A DNA stretch of 64,000 bases. It comes from Laccaria trichodermophora. Its lineage: Eukaryota > Basidiomycota > Agaricomycetes > Agaricales > Hydnangiaceae. A program made the translations under genes and the position numbers. Positions 22,400-33,358 of this stretch are shown in pieces. The notes under the pieces were generated by a model. It was not told the DNA's origin. It was given only the letters and a program-made list of their open reading frames with translations, and ran no database searches. The number at the start of each line of letters is the position of its first letter. Within the stretch, counting starts at the first letter, position 1. Location: NCBI GenBank assembly GCA_018417955.1, contig JACTVC010000005.1, positions 1 to 64,000 on the forward strand, written 5' to 3'.

Positions 22400-23330
22400 T
22401 ACGAGTCCTCTGAGTTTACGAAGAGACTCATTTATTACCCTTGATCTCAAGGAATTTTTCAGCGTTCTAACGCTGAACTTTGCCTTTTTCCCACGAAAAT
22501 TGATGGTTTCCCACATTCAGGGTTTCAGGGTTTTGGGCCTTTTGTAGTCTTTCATATTCAGGGTTTCAGGGTTTCAGGCACTCAAGCTATTTGTATGCTT
22601 CCATCATCATCTTTGTAGTTGATGGTACACAGTACAAGGTTTTGTCTATTTGAATTGGTCCTGTAGTGCTGTAGACAGCCATACATTTGTTGAACTTGAT
22701 TGGCAGATAGTACTAGGAAATGTAGACATATTATAGAAGTATTTTGAGCTAGCTTCAACAACATTGTGTATGTCCTCACTCATAGTTGCAGTCTGGTTCT
22801 TAGATCTATGGTATCAACTTAGAATGTTAAGCCTGTCTCATAATGTAGACAACAGCTCACTTTAAATGTAGTTGGCTGGTAAGTATGTTGAGTAATTTTG
22901 AGGAGTTGTTTGACAGTCAACAAAGTGTATCAAAATGTTAGTCAAATCAACTACCCATGGTAGTTCAGTAAGTGGCATTGCTGAGTGATGTTGCCTTCAC
23001 ATAATGGTGTCAGTAAAAGGTGGGGCAGTCAGGACTCACCTAAGATGATGAAATCATGTCATTTGTCATCTCATTGTCATGTCGCCTGGCAGCAATGTGG
23101 CAATGCCTTGCACGCTGTTGCAAGCACTCATTACTGGGGAGCTGTCGTTATGGGGCAGCTGGTGTAGGGCATCGGCAGGTGGATGGTACAGGCAGTGGCC
23201 TTTGGTGACATTGTATAAAATAGCCTATGATGTAGGACTCAGCTTGTCTGAGCCCTAGCTGGGGCTCAGATGAACCCAGTCCTATGTCATAATTTGGTGG
23301 GAATGTTCAATGCAAATAGTAATCATCATA

Positions 23331-23370
23331 TGCAATCTGAACTACCGCATGTGTGGTAGTTCAGATTGCA
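23331..23370. repeat. Perfect 16-bp-arm hairpin with 8-nt loop
   Basis: Arms TGCAATCTGAACTACC and its exact inverse flank the loop 23347-23354. A second copy of the same palindrome was split by the solo LTR (23405-23416 plus 24118-24140), and partial relatives lie near 25930 and 26217. Confidence 0.8.
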
Positions 23371-23416
23371 CATATTTGTTTTCAATGATGTTGAAAACAA
23401 AGACAATCTGAACTAC

Positions 23417-24117
23417 TGTTAGAGTTCCTCGACTCGAACGTTGGTGTATTCCTGCGAATACACAATAGTTAGTAACTTGGATAGTAAGTACTACTTACTA
23501 ATGATAGTCCTGTACTCCAGCAAATGAGGCTGAAGATGAGTTGAGTGCATGATTGTATTCCTTGGATCATATGAATCCTTGACACGAATCGTAGTCTTGA
23601 TTACTTCTGCATTGACGACGTGTACACTTAAGATGTGGATGATGCAACTAGTATCAGAGACGTTAGTACTGAGATGTTAACGCTTCTGATTTAAGTATAT
23701 GATAGCATGCGGCTTTATCAGTTACTTAATGGTCCAAGTTGTACTTAAACTTAATAAGTTCACATGAAGTTTCATGGGTAAAAAAGAGGTATCCTTCATT
23801 CACGGTTTACGAACATCTTAAGTACTCTACTAATGATTCTAGATTCCAAGAGAAGGTGTTAGAACCTTCTGAAGCCTTCTAGTAAGTACGATTGTATCTT
23901 ATTCTACATTTGTGTCTGTTTGTTAGTACTACGCTTGCCAAATAGTATTAAACAGACGTGTCGCGTACAAAGAACATAGTCATGTTGGATCCGGGTATAA
24001 ACGCGCTATTAAGTTAATATACAGATGAGAGAATATAGCATAGGATCAGGAGACATAATGGGATAAGAGGGAATAGGAATTGAAGACTGTACTGATTGTG
24101 ATGAGGGTACCATAACA
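23417..24117. mobile_element. Solo LTR, 701 bp, with 5-bp target duplication
   Basis: It begins TGTTAGAG and ends CATAACA, giving terminal inverted repeats TGTTA/TAACA. It is flanked by ACTAC at 23412-23416 and again at 24118-24122. No coding capacity. Removing the insert and one duplication recreates a palindrome with ~17-bp arms, so the LTR landed in a hairpin-forming site. The 5-bp duplication and TG...CA ends are characteristic of LTR retrotransposons. It does not obviously match the putative LTR at 20860. Confidence 0.85.
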
Positions 24118-24192
24118 ACTACCGTGCACACGGTAGTTCAGATTGCACCTATTTGTTTTCAATGACATTGAAAACAAAGACACTGTTGTCTC

Positions 24193-24345
24193 TACTGTAC
24201 CATTTCGATCAATTCGGCAGTAACGTGTAATGCCAATTTTTTTTGACCCCAGATTTAATTTTTTCTCGATTTGTCCGATTTTTTGAGATTTATCAAAAAC
24301 ACAAAAAAGTCATGTGACTGCCGAATTGATCGAAATGGTACAGTA
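24193..24345. mobile_element. MITE of Tc1/mariner type
   Basis: Perfect 29-bp inverted ends are 24193-24221 and 24317-24345; the outermost pair reads TA on both sides, consistent with a TA target duplication. That leaves 27-bp terminal repeats beginning CTGTACC. The AT-rich core of about 95 bp has no coding capacity. TA duplication and short length fit a Stowaway-like element mobilised by a Tc1/mariner transposase. Confidence 0.75.
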
Positions 24346-25464
24346 CTTTGTTTTCAATTGACTCAACACCATGCATGACAATGCAAATACAACGCACGTC
24401 GACTCCCAATGCATTTACTAGTCCTCTGAGTTTACGAAGAGACTCATTTATTACCCTTGATCTCAAGGAAATTTTCAGCATTCTAAAGCTGAACTTTGCC
24501 TTTCTCTCACGAAAATTGATGGTTTCCCATGTTCAGGGTTTCAGGGTCTCTAGCCTTTTGTAGTCTTCTATGTTCAGGGTTTCAGGCACTCTAGTTATTT
24601 ATAGACTTCTGTCATCATTTTTGTAGTTGATAGTATCTGGTGATGGTGTGAACTCTCATTACAAGTCCTCTGAGTTTACAAAGAGACTTGTTTATTACCC
24701 TTGATCTCAAGAAAAATTTCAGTGTTCTAACACTGAACTTTGCCTTTTTCCCATGAAAATTGATGGTTTCTCACATTCAGGTTTTCAGGGGTTTCAGGCA
24801 CTCTAGCTTTGTACGCTTCTGGCATCATTTGTGTAGTTGATGGTATAAAGTAAAAGGTTTTACTGACCATGTGATCTGTCCAGTGATGGCACAGATTGTC
24901 ACTCAACATGGTCACCACCAGTTAATGGCAATTCATCTATCTGCCAAACACTATTGTTCATCAGTTCTATTGCATCATTTTGTCCATTGTATAGTTGTCA
25001 CATTATATATAGTTATGTGAACTAGTGCATGTGGCAGCAGTTATTTATAGTTTTGTTATAAGTGGTATCCAGTAAGTTGCAGCTTTTCTTTTGAATACAC
25101 TTTTATAGATGCTTTCCTCATTTTCAGGACCAATTATGTAATGTATACTACTACAATGTATGTAATTAAATTTCTTGCAGTTGTATAGTATCTTTGCATT
25201 TTATCTTATGTAATTTGGATCAGATATGACAGAGTTGCAGTATTTTCTTTCAGAATTGCAGATATAAGCTGGGAAATGACATGTCAGTTATGTAATATAT
25301 AGTGCACAAATCTACGTAATCGAATTGCGCGGAATTCTAGCTTTTTTCTGGATTTTATTTTATGTAATTCGGATTAGATTTGACAGAGTTACAGTATTTT
25401 CTTTCAAAGTTAGTAATATGAGCTGCACGCAAAAGCAGAAGGGTTAGCCAAATGACACCAAATT

Positions 25465-25528
25465 ATGACGTGCGCCAAGGATCGTCTGAACCCCAGCGCA
25501 GGTTCAGACGATCCTTGGCGCACGTCAT
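25465..25528. repeat. Perfect 28-bp-arm hairpin with 8-nt loop
   Basis: Arms 25465-25492 and 25501-25528 are exact inverses; the loop is CCAGCGCA. The arms begin ATGACGTGCG. The hairpin is GC-rich compared with its AT-rich surroundings in E1. Confidence 0.85.
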
Positions 25529-25559
25529 TGCTTAGTCATCATTTTTAGCGAAAATGAAG

Positions 25560-26470
25560 ATTTGTATGTAGCTCTGCCAAATCTGGTCCAAATGACATGG
25601 TTTTTTTTGCAGTATGCACTCCTTAATTGTAGGATCATTCTGAAATGAGGCTAAATGTAGGTAAATACAAATAAATAGTTCAAAATGACATGTGTACTCT
25701 CAGGGAATGTTGGTTTTATGTATGTAGTTGCCAAATCTGGTCCAAATGACATGGTTTTTTTTGCAGTTTGCACTCCTTAATTATAGGACCATTCTGAAAT
25801 GAGGCTAAATGTAGGTAAATACAAATAAATAGTCTGACATGACATGTGTACTCTCAGGAAACATTGGTTTCTGTATACTGCACTTGAATCACATGATATC
25901 ACATGGTTGCAAACAAATGCAAAGTGACCTACCGTGCGCGCGGTAGTTCTGTTTGTATATGTTGAATGCTTAGTAATCTCTGCTTGCAGAAACCAAGGTT
26001 TCTATGTAGCTCTGCCACTTCAGATCCAAATGACACAGTTTTTTTTGCAGTATCCAATCCTTGTCTGTGGGGTTATTCTGAAATGTGAATAAATGTCGGT
26101 AAATACAAATAAATAGTCTGAAATGACATATGTATTCTTAGGAAATGTTGGTTTCTGTATACTAAACTTGAATCCACATGATATCACATGGTTAAAAACA
26201 AATGCAAGCTGACTTACTGCATGCATGGTAGAAGTTTTTGCACATGTTGAATGATTAGTAATCTATCTTTGTGGAAATGAAGTTTTATATGCAACTCTGC
26301 CAAATCTGGTCCAAATGACATGGTTTTCTTTTGCAGTTTGCACTCCTTAATTGTAGGATCATTCTGAAATGAGGCTAAATGTAGGTAAATACAAATAAAT
26401 AGTCTGAAATGACATATGTATCCTCAGGAAATGTGGGTTTCTGTATACTGAACTTGAATCCACAAGATAT
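25560..26470 (+). repeat. Degenerate ~300-bp repeats in E1
   Basis: Blocks containing gccaaatctggtccaaatga, ttgcagt, ctccttaat, ttctgaaatgaggctaaatg and aatacaaataaatagtc recur at about 25575-25690, 25725-25840, 26025-26120 and 26300-26410. No gene is seen. Confidence 0.7.
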
Positions 26471-26519
26471 CATTTTTAAATGAAAAATAGCACTAAAATA
26501 GCAGAAAAATCAGGCAAAA

Positions 26520-27240
26520 TCAGAGGTGGTGCTCACTGTTGATGATGATGTTGGAGGTTGTTTTCAGAGTCCAGGGGGCATGTCTAAATTAGGAAATGTA
26601 CGCTTTTTCAGATGTAAAATAACAATAAAATAGCAGAAAATTCAGAAAAATTTGGGGGAGGTGCTCACTATTGGTGATGATGTTGGAGGTTGTTTTCAGG
26701 GTCCAGGGCACATTTCCAAATATGGTAATTTAGCCAAAAATAACCACAAAATAACTGAAAAATCAGAAAGAAATGGAGGGTGGTGTTCATCATTGGTGAT
26801 GACATTGGGGGTTGTTTTCAGGGTCCAGGGTGCATACCTAAATATGGTAATATAGCAGAAACAGCCTGCAAAAAAGCCAAAAAAATTAGAAAAACTGGGG
26901 GATGGTGCCCATTGCTAGTAATAATGTTGAGTAATGTTGTCAGGGTCCAGGGTCCATTTCTAAATATGGTAATATACCCAAAGATGGCCAAAAAATACCC
27001 CAAAAATCAGGAAAAAATGGGAGATAGTGCTTATTCTTGGTGATAACATGAGGTAATGTTGTCAGGGTCCAGGATCCAGTTCCAAATATGGTAATATATC
27101 CAAAATTAGGTGGAAAATAGCAGAAAAATGAGAAAGATATTTGAATGATGTATAGAACATCAGACACTGCCTTCAGAGTCCATTCCACAAAGAAAATATC
27201 ACCTTTGACCAAAAAGTGAAGAAAACCAAGTGAAGAATAA
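26520..27240 (+). repeat. ~120-130-bp degenerate tandem repeats shared with E2/E3
   Basis: Each unit reads roughly ggtgctcattgntggtgatgatgttggn, then ttgtcagggtccaggg, then aaatatggtaatata, then a purine-rich run with cagaaaa. Related units fill 43130-44700 and the mirror region in E3, so E1 and E2/E3 share their 3' halves. No gene is seen. Confidence 0.75.
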
Positions 27241-27602
27241 TTTTATCTATCAGGGTCCATGTAATGGGATCTTGGGATGATAGTCACATGATCAATTATG
27301 AAAAATGGTGAAAATGAAAGTTGTAGCCATACACTGTAGCTTCTCGACTCTATGTGAGCTATATTCTGAACTGCTTCCATTGTCAAGATATATGTAAAAG
27401 ACTTTTCCAAGTGTGACATTGTTTTTCATTGCTGGTAATGATGCTGAGGTACTGCAAGATTCAAATAGAAAATGGTACTTATTTGTGATAAAAAGGTACC
27501 TAGAAAAAAAGAAACAAGCAGAAGATAATAGAAATAGTTTACTATTGCCCTTGCAAAAGAGGACTCGTTTCTGCCATGCTTGCAATGGCCTCTTACACAA
27601 GT

Positions 27603-28115
27603 CTATATCTGTTAGTTGAAGTTGGTTTGAAACCCTTAACTAGTCCTAGGAATGTCTAATGCAGCTGCCCTTGTGGCGTCAGTTTCCTTGAAGCAGGGTT
27701 GTCCTTCTGAATTGACATCAGGGTGTTTGGTATGTTGAATCCAAGTTGAGCATCGTTGCCCCAGTGGCGTTATTTTCCTTCTCAATCTTTCCTCACAGCT
27801 GTCATTGAACCCTGTTGGAACATGGAGACGCTGTCCCTGTCAGAACATGAAGACGCTGCCCCAGGATAGGTAATTAGCTTGGACCACATTATTATGGAAT
27901 ACTGCACTTTTACCAGATAAATTATGCAGCGTACACCTACCTTCTTCACACTCCTCTGGTTCCATATCTGTTATGTAGTTGAAGTTGGTTCGAAACCCTT
28001 AACTAGTCTTAGGAACGTCTAATGCAGCTACCCTTGTGGCATCAGTTTCCTTTAAGCAGGGTTGTCCTTCTCAATTGACATCAGGGTGTTTGGTATGTTG
28101 AATCCAAGTTGAGCA
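27603..28115 (+). repeat. ~360-bp tandem repeat with preserved empty site
   Basis: The run starting ctatatctgttag at 27603 recurs at 27962 (ccatatctgttatg), a period of about 359 bp. The unit also matches 22190-22399, left of E1. One unit is interrupted by E1 and the next, at 27961/27962, is intact. The repeat peters out near 28115, just before a poly-A run. Confidence 0.8.
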
Positions 28116-28289
28116 TTGTCGCCACGGCGGCATTGAAAAAAAAAAAAATCCCTTGATAGATTGCTTCTGCACTAAATATTAGGAAATAGCGAGTAAAATT
28201 GTTCAGTCGGGGAAGGACAGACTGACCGTTCTTTTCTGCCGTCGTTCATATCAACTATCAAAGTTCACGTTCTACTTTGTCGCTTCACC

Positions 28290-29987
28290 ATGAGCCTCCG
28301 TCATCAACAGTCAGGTTTGCATTCCATTTCGAATTTCTTCCATATTTTTGACGTGATGCACTTAGGACTGTACACAGAGACCAGACTGCCAGCTGTCCCT
28401 TTGAATCGACCATCCTTCAGAGGTATTGGTTGAACTTTTTGTCGCATCGGGTATTGGACTCACATAGGATTATCTCCCCAGAACTTGAATCACAGACGTC
28501 CTCTCCAACCATCTCCTCGCCTTCTGTATCTGATCATGGTTCACCAACTGTGTTGGGTATGTCGATTTGCCCCTTCATCAACCATTAGATGTTGAATTCT
28601 TGTTATCACATAGCGTCCATGCCCTTGTTCCGAGATGGGCCTGCCCTTCGTACACTTTTCAGCAATGCAGTCGCGAGAGGCCGAGAGTCGCATTCTTCAT
28701 CTGAAGCAATGATAACGGATCCAAAGTTGGGTCTCTGGCAAATCACGTCTGAGAAACTCCTAGAGATCGGTCAGATGGACCCTGAGCGCTTCCATGAAAT
28801 CCAGTCTCATGTCCGTGAGTTGGCAGATGTTTATTGTTTGAAAACTAGTATGTCGCACTTGTCATTGTCGCTTGTTATTGTTCTGACCGATCATAGTTCC
28901 CCAAAATGCGTCTTATGAGTATCCCACGAACATTCTTCTTCATCTGCCACAAGATATCCAGAAGATTATTTATGACAACTTGGCCCTTCCGGCATTGCTC
29001 TGGTTGTCGAAGTGCTGCCATTATTTCTGTCATGCAGTCAATGCATATACTATGGCACGAATTGAGCGCATTCTGACCTCATTTTCCATCAATCCACACA
29101 AGCTTCTGGAAGGCATGGAAGTTTCAGGTGCATTCATTGGAGGGTCTGTCGCCCTTCTTGCCATGCTTGCCAATGTCGATGGTTTTGCTCCATATGATCT
29201 CGACCTTTATGTACCTGAAGCTCATGCAGATACCTTCACCCGGCGTATTTTATCAGGTTTCAAATCTGTTGGTGGTCACTCGCCAGTCTACCATCTGAAT
29301 TCCGCTATCGCTCACGTTGAATGGTACACCTCCAATTTCCATCCCCTCATTCGTGTCAACGTCATCGCAACCAAGTCCGCATCCCCCTTGGAGGCTCTAT
29401 TCCATTCTGGCACATCCATTACTATGAACACTATAACTGGCCGAGGAATTTTCACAGCATACACTGATCTGACACCCAGGAGAATCAGCTTGCTACCATC
29501 TGGTTTATCCCTACCCACCGCCAAAATCTATAATGCTGTTAGAAGCAGATCAGTTTTGCCTCACAGTGAGGCATATACCATCCTCGCTAACTTCGGTATT
29601 TCGGTACCAGTTCCAGCATTGCCTTGGGAGTTGTTGGAGCTTCTTGTCAAAAAGTATAAGGCGAGAGTCGGTGTTACCTTTGTTCGGGAGTTAATATCCA
29701 TCAAGAACCACATCTGTGGCGAGGATCGGTCTTGCAGCTTTACCCTGCGAACTTCTGCTGATCCCAGATGCGCTTTCTTTCTGTTCAGACCATTTTCGCC
29801 ACTTCCTACTTTGTCGCCAACCATGACTGTCACCCCCACCATGCCTGAAGTGGCAGAAAATCCAATCCGCTGGAGTGTCGTTACCCCAATGCTCATTTCA
29901 TGGTGTCTTGGTGGTTGTAAATGTGCTGGTAATGGCATTAGGCTCCCAAGGGTGGTGTCCAGCGTTCCCACCAATTACGTATCATAG
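28290..29987 (+). CDS. F-box-like / nucleotidyltransferase-fold-like protein
   Basis: Spliced gene; ATG at 28290 is the likely start. Proposed introns include 28315-28365, 28423-28467, 28557 to about 28610, and 28848-28896 (GTATGT...CATAG). The last joins ASYEYPTNILLHLPQDIQ to the long terminal exon in frame; phases of the first exons are not fully consistent, so the 5' structure is tentative. The exon after 28897 encodes an F-box-like segment (LPQDIQKIIYDNLALPALLW), which would recruit a substrate to an SCF ubiquitin ligase. Further on, GGSVALL followed about 20 residues later by YDLDLYVP resembles the GS...DxD signature of nucleotidyltransferase folds. The C-terminus is Pro/Thr-rich. It is the first host-like gene to the right of E1. 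The biochemical activity is inferred only from short motifs. Confidence 0.6.
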
Positions 29988-30394
29988 ATGGCGTGCTCTT
30001 CTTTGTTTATGAATATTTTAATTGAATGGGCTTGTGCAAAGTTAACAAAGTTCTGTTCATAACGAAATGCTGCGAGCGCTATCATTGCAGGCACTTGTGG
30101 GGTACAAATGGGGTGCAATTCATCTGCTACCCTTGTTTTTTTTACACCCCTTCTGATGTCTGAAACCGTTTTAGGCTCGATCAACTGCAGATTCTACGCT
30201 TCCCTCGGGAATTCTCTCATTGCAGGGTCTAACACCTCTAGCATTTTCAACGAAATACAGGGTTTCCAGGTCCAACCTCCTTGATTCCCCTCTCCGTTTC
30301 AGTTCTATCGTTTTTGTGTAAATTAAATTTTGTGTCCTATAAAAAAAGGATTGTTTCTCACTTCTGCTTTTCAATCTTCGCTTTGACAAAGATC
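29988..30394. other. Intergenic spacer
   Basis: Between two genes on the same strand. I see no repeat or RNA gene; it contains a poly-T run near 30135 and presumably the terminator of the upstream gene and the promoter of the next. Confidence 0.5.
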
Positions 30395-32960
30395 ATGGTT
30401 TCCACTCGTCGCAAGAAGGCTGCAATTTCTGCTGAGTTTATCGAAGACTCAGATGAATCCGACGGGAACGAGACTTATCAGGAGGAAGAGTACGTTTCTT
30501 CACACTTTTCTTGTTTGCAGTCACTTACCCACTGAACTCTGTTCAAGTTCATCGGATGAGTGTGGTGGAGAGGATGATGACGAGGAGGAGGAGGAGGAGG
30601 CAGAGTCAGTCGCTCTTTTCTTCCAACATTTGCCTTATCTAACTTCGCTTTCTGTTTAGAATGAGTGAGCCGGAGATTGTAGAGGTGCCAACAACCCCAC
30701 GTAAACGTGGGAGACCTCGCAAGGCCCCTGCCGCTATGCCTACCCCCGCAAAGTTTGTTATTTGCATCTATATTATCAAAAATCTAACTGTTGTGCGCAG
30801 AGGGAAAAAGCGACCGATTGACGAGGTCGCGGCTTCTGATTCGGATGGACCTTTCATCGCAAGGTATGTTAGTATGACATTATCTCCTTATATTTATGGC
30901 TCACCTCAAAATCTCCAGTCCCATTCACGACAGTCCAAAGAAGCCCCGTGTAGCTCCCTCCACGACTAAGAAGCCTCCCACCACGCCATTGAAAGCAACC
31001 CCAGCGAAGGCGGCAACTAAGGCAGCTTCTCCCACTAAGCTCAAGACCACTCCAGCGGTGAATGAATAACAAGTCAACCTCTCCCAGCAAGGCGGCTTCA
31101 GCTAAGAAGAGTAAAGTGTATGTCAACCTTTGCCCGCTCAATCTCCTATATAGAATTGTTGATTGTATCATTACTCTAGCGCTGCCATCAACGAAGATGA
31201 TGACGAACTAGAACAGGAATCCATGGACAGCGACGATCCAAGGTATTTTCGTATATTCATTCCAAGGCTATCTTATGGAAACATATGTTATGGGGTTTAG
31301 TGAACTTGGAAACGAATCACCAATGCCCACAGGAAAAAAGTATGTCACCTTTCCTTTTTTCTTTAATTTGAACGCCAATTAAACGCTTCACTTTAGAAAT
31401 AAGACCTGGCAACTTGTCTTTGATTCCTCAGTGTACGCTTGACTTATTTCATGAAGTAGAAGGTGATTGTCTCCAATTTTGTTCCAGGTTGAAGGCGAAA
31501 GGGAGCGTCCAAGCATACAAGAAGAAGAAAGATGCTCAAGATGTTTTCCATAACGATGCCACAATGTCCGACAATGAGATCACGTTCGTGCTCTGTCTGA
31601 GTTTATTCTCTCTCATCCATGTTGACCCAATATCAGTGAAAAAAAGGTTGTTTTTTTAGAAGATGTTGACCGCGATCCGCCTGCTAGGCAATTATTTCAA
31701 CTTCTTTTACTTGAATTTACTCTGATTCTCAACCCTAGTTATCCCAAGCTGTCGAAGTGTCATGTATCTGCTCCAGATCTTGTTGACCCTCTTCTTGAAA
31801 GTTCCTACAAGAAGCTGACCAAGTTGCCTGGGCAAGTCAATTGGCATTGACGTGTCGTCATACATCTTACTTTGAATCTAGCAGCCTGAAGTTTATCTCC
31901 TGGAAAGGAGATGCCGACAAAGAAGATGAGGATGGAAATGGGATGATACTCTTCTCAAGTATTAAAACCGTCCATCCCGACATTGATTTGAAGTATATCC
32001 TCTTTTCTTTTTTCATAAACGGTATACTTATACTTAGTTTTGCAGGTATGTCAAAGGGCTGGTGACCTTTGAGAAAGACTATAGTCTGAACATTATCAAC
32101 CTTTCTCGTATCGATCCATCGCTTCTTGTCAGTAAGAAGACACCTGGTCAAACAAAAGGGGGGCCTATGGTGTTTATACGAGATCACAAGACCCCTGCCT
32201 TGTGCGTAACGCTTGGAATCATTGCCGATGACCAGACAGCTTCACCTCGTCAACGTTACGGTGGAGATAAAGAGGTCAAGTTCATTACTGCAAAGCTTCT
32301 TGCATATGAGTATGAGAGAATGGTCGCCGTCCTTTGCATGATTCATGGAAAAGAGTCTGTTAGGGTACAGCTTGCCGATAGCACCCTAACCTTTTCCACA
32401 CGTTCTGCAGGTAAGTATTTCTTGACTTTCTTGTATGTGTTACTTCTTATCATTTCTACCAGTAGTGAACTCCGGTTCTTCTCCTGTCAAAGGATTTGCA
32501 ACTGTTCGCAGCCGTGCAACTATGACCAACAATACTCCAGATCGTAAGTACCGCTACTCATCGTTAGGCCCGCGTGACTTGGGTAAGAAAATTGCTCCAA
32601 TCTTTTAGTTTCCGCCGATAACTGATGGCTTATAGTCCCCATTTTGGATGCTCGAACCAAACACATAAAAATGCCCTCTGGCCTGGGTTCGGTTGAAAAA
32701 GACCTCCCATTGTTTGGTCGTCAAGTCCCCACTGGTTCCATCGCACTCATTGGATATACGGTTGGGTCCTATAACTCTAAGGCAAATCCTAAAGACATAT
32801 CTCTATCCATGAACGTGCTATGGGTTGCCATACTGGCAGCTAGCGAAGACACTTTGCAAGTCTCACATCATCTTTCTGTTATATTCGTCCTCATCATTGC
32901 ATTTCAGGTAGCCCTACACTTCTCAGTCTCTTTTATGATGATCCGGTCTTTAGGATGATG
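30395..32960 (+). CDS. AT-hook protein of unknown family, probable frameshift
   Basis: Multi-exon gene starting MVSTRRKKAAIS at ATG 30395. Early exons encode acidic stretches (EDSDESDG, DDEEEEEEAE), then an AT-hook (TPRKRGRPRKAP) that would bind the minor groove of AT-rich DNA. A Lys/Ala/Pro/Ser-rich segment follows. At about 31062-31070 the frame is broken: GAAT is duplicated (gtgaatgaataac), producing a stop, while the next frame continues the same Lys/Ser-rich composition. Later exons (31890-32400) encode FESSSLKFISWKGDAD and YVKGLVTFEKDYSL, and the last (32640 on) VPILDARTKHIKM...GSIALIGYTVGSY. I recall this C-terminal pattern as recurrent in Agaricomycete proteins without known function. 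Exon borders are approximate. It may be a recent pseudogene, or an unusual small intron may bypass the stop. Confidence 0.55.
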
Positions 32961-33358
32961 GAAGCCATGGAGTAATTTTGGTTTTTTTGACTTATGCGAT
33001 ATTCAACTATGGCCAGTTTACGTCCCCCCTCCCATATACAACTTTATCGCACGCTCTGGTACTCAACTACCATACATATTCCTTACCTTCTCTTATGTTC
33101 TGCCAACAATTGACTCAATAAATGGTCGCTGTTCAATTGTATTCAACATCGCTCTCCTTGTTTGCCAAAACTTGGCAGAGTTGAAGCTTATGTCCATTCC
33201 ATCGGCTCAGCCTAGTGAGTTAACAAATCATTATCTTCCCCAAGTCAGACGCTGTGATGAACTTTGTTTGATTTGTTAACCGCTCAACACTTGCTTGAAA
33301 AACAGGTGTTGGACTAGTTGTTTTTGTTATATACATAGAAGTAAAACTGTTTGATAAT

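Larger units (their letters stand above)
22400..24740 (+). repeat. Three 5'-terminal modules within E1
   Basis: The block TACNAGTCCTCTGAGTTTAC, then AGAGACT, TTTATTACCC and TTGATCTCAA, starts at 22400, 24416 and 24660. Each is followed by a small hairpin (22458-22477, 24474-24493, 24718-24737) with stems TTCAGCGT, TTCAGC and TTCAGTGTT that vary in a pairing-preserving way. The E2 copy has the same arrangement at 40281-40358. The extra modules could be remnants of nested insertions or alternative 5' ends. Confidence 0.75.
22400..27602 (+). mobile_element. Non-autonomous Helitron/Helentron-like element E1 (5203 bp)
   Basis: The 5' end is TACGAGTCCTCTGAG and the 3' end is a GCCAT/ATGGC hairpin followed by ACACAAGT. 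The flanks (ctccggtt at left, ctatatctg at right) are contiguous in the uninterrupted repeat unit at 27952-27970 (ctctggttccatatctg). This shows insertion with no target-site duplication, as expected of rolling-circle elements. The first 10 bases (ACGAGTCCTC) are the inverse of a block inside the 3' end (GAGGACTCGT), an asymmetric terminal inverted repeat like that described for Helentrons. It has no coding capacity. The interior holds a solo LTR, a MITE, extra 5'-end-like modules, hairpins and ~130-bp degenerate repeats. Confidence 0.85.

Noticed and set aside
20860..24117. Solo LTR at 23417 as the partner LTR of the gypsy element
   Set aside because: Its ends (TGTTAGAG/CATAACA) and interior do not match the putative LTR at 20860-21432, and it has its own target duplication.
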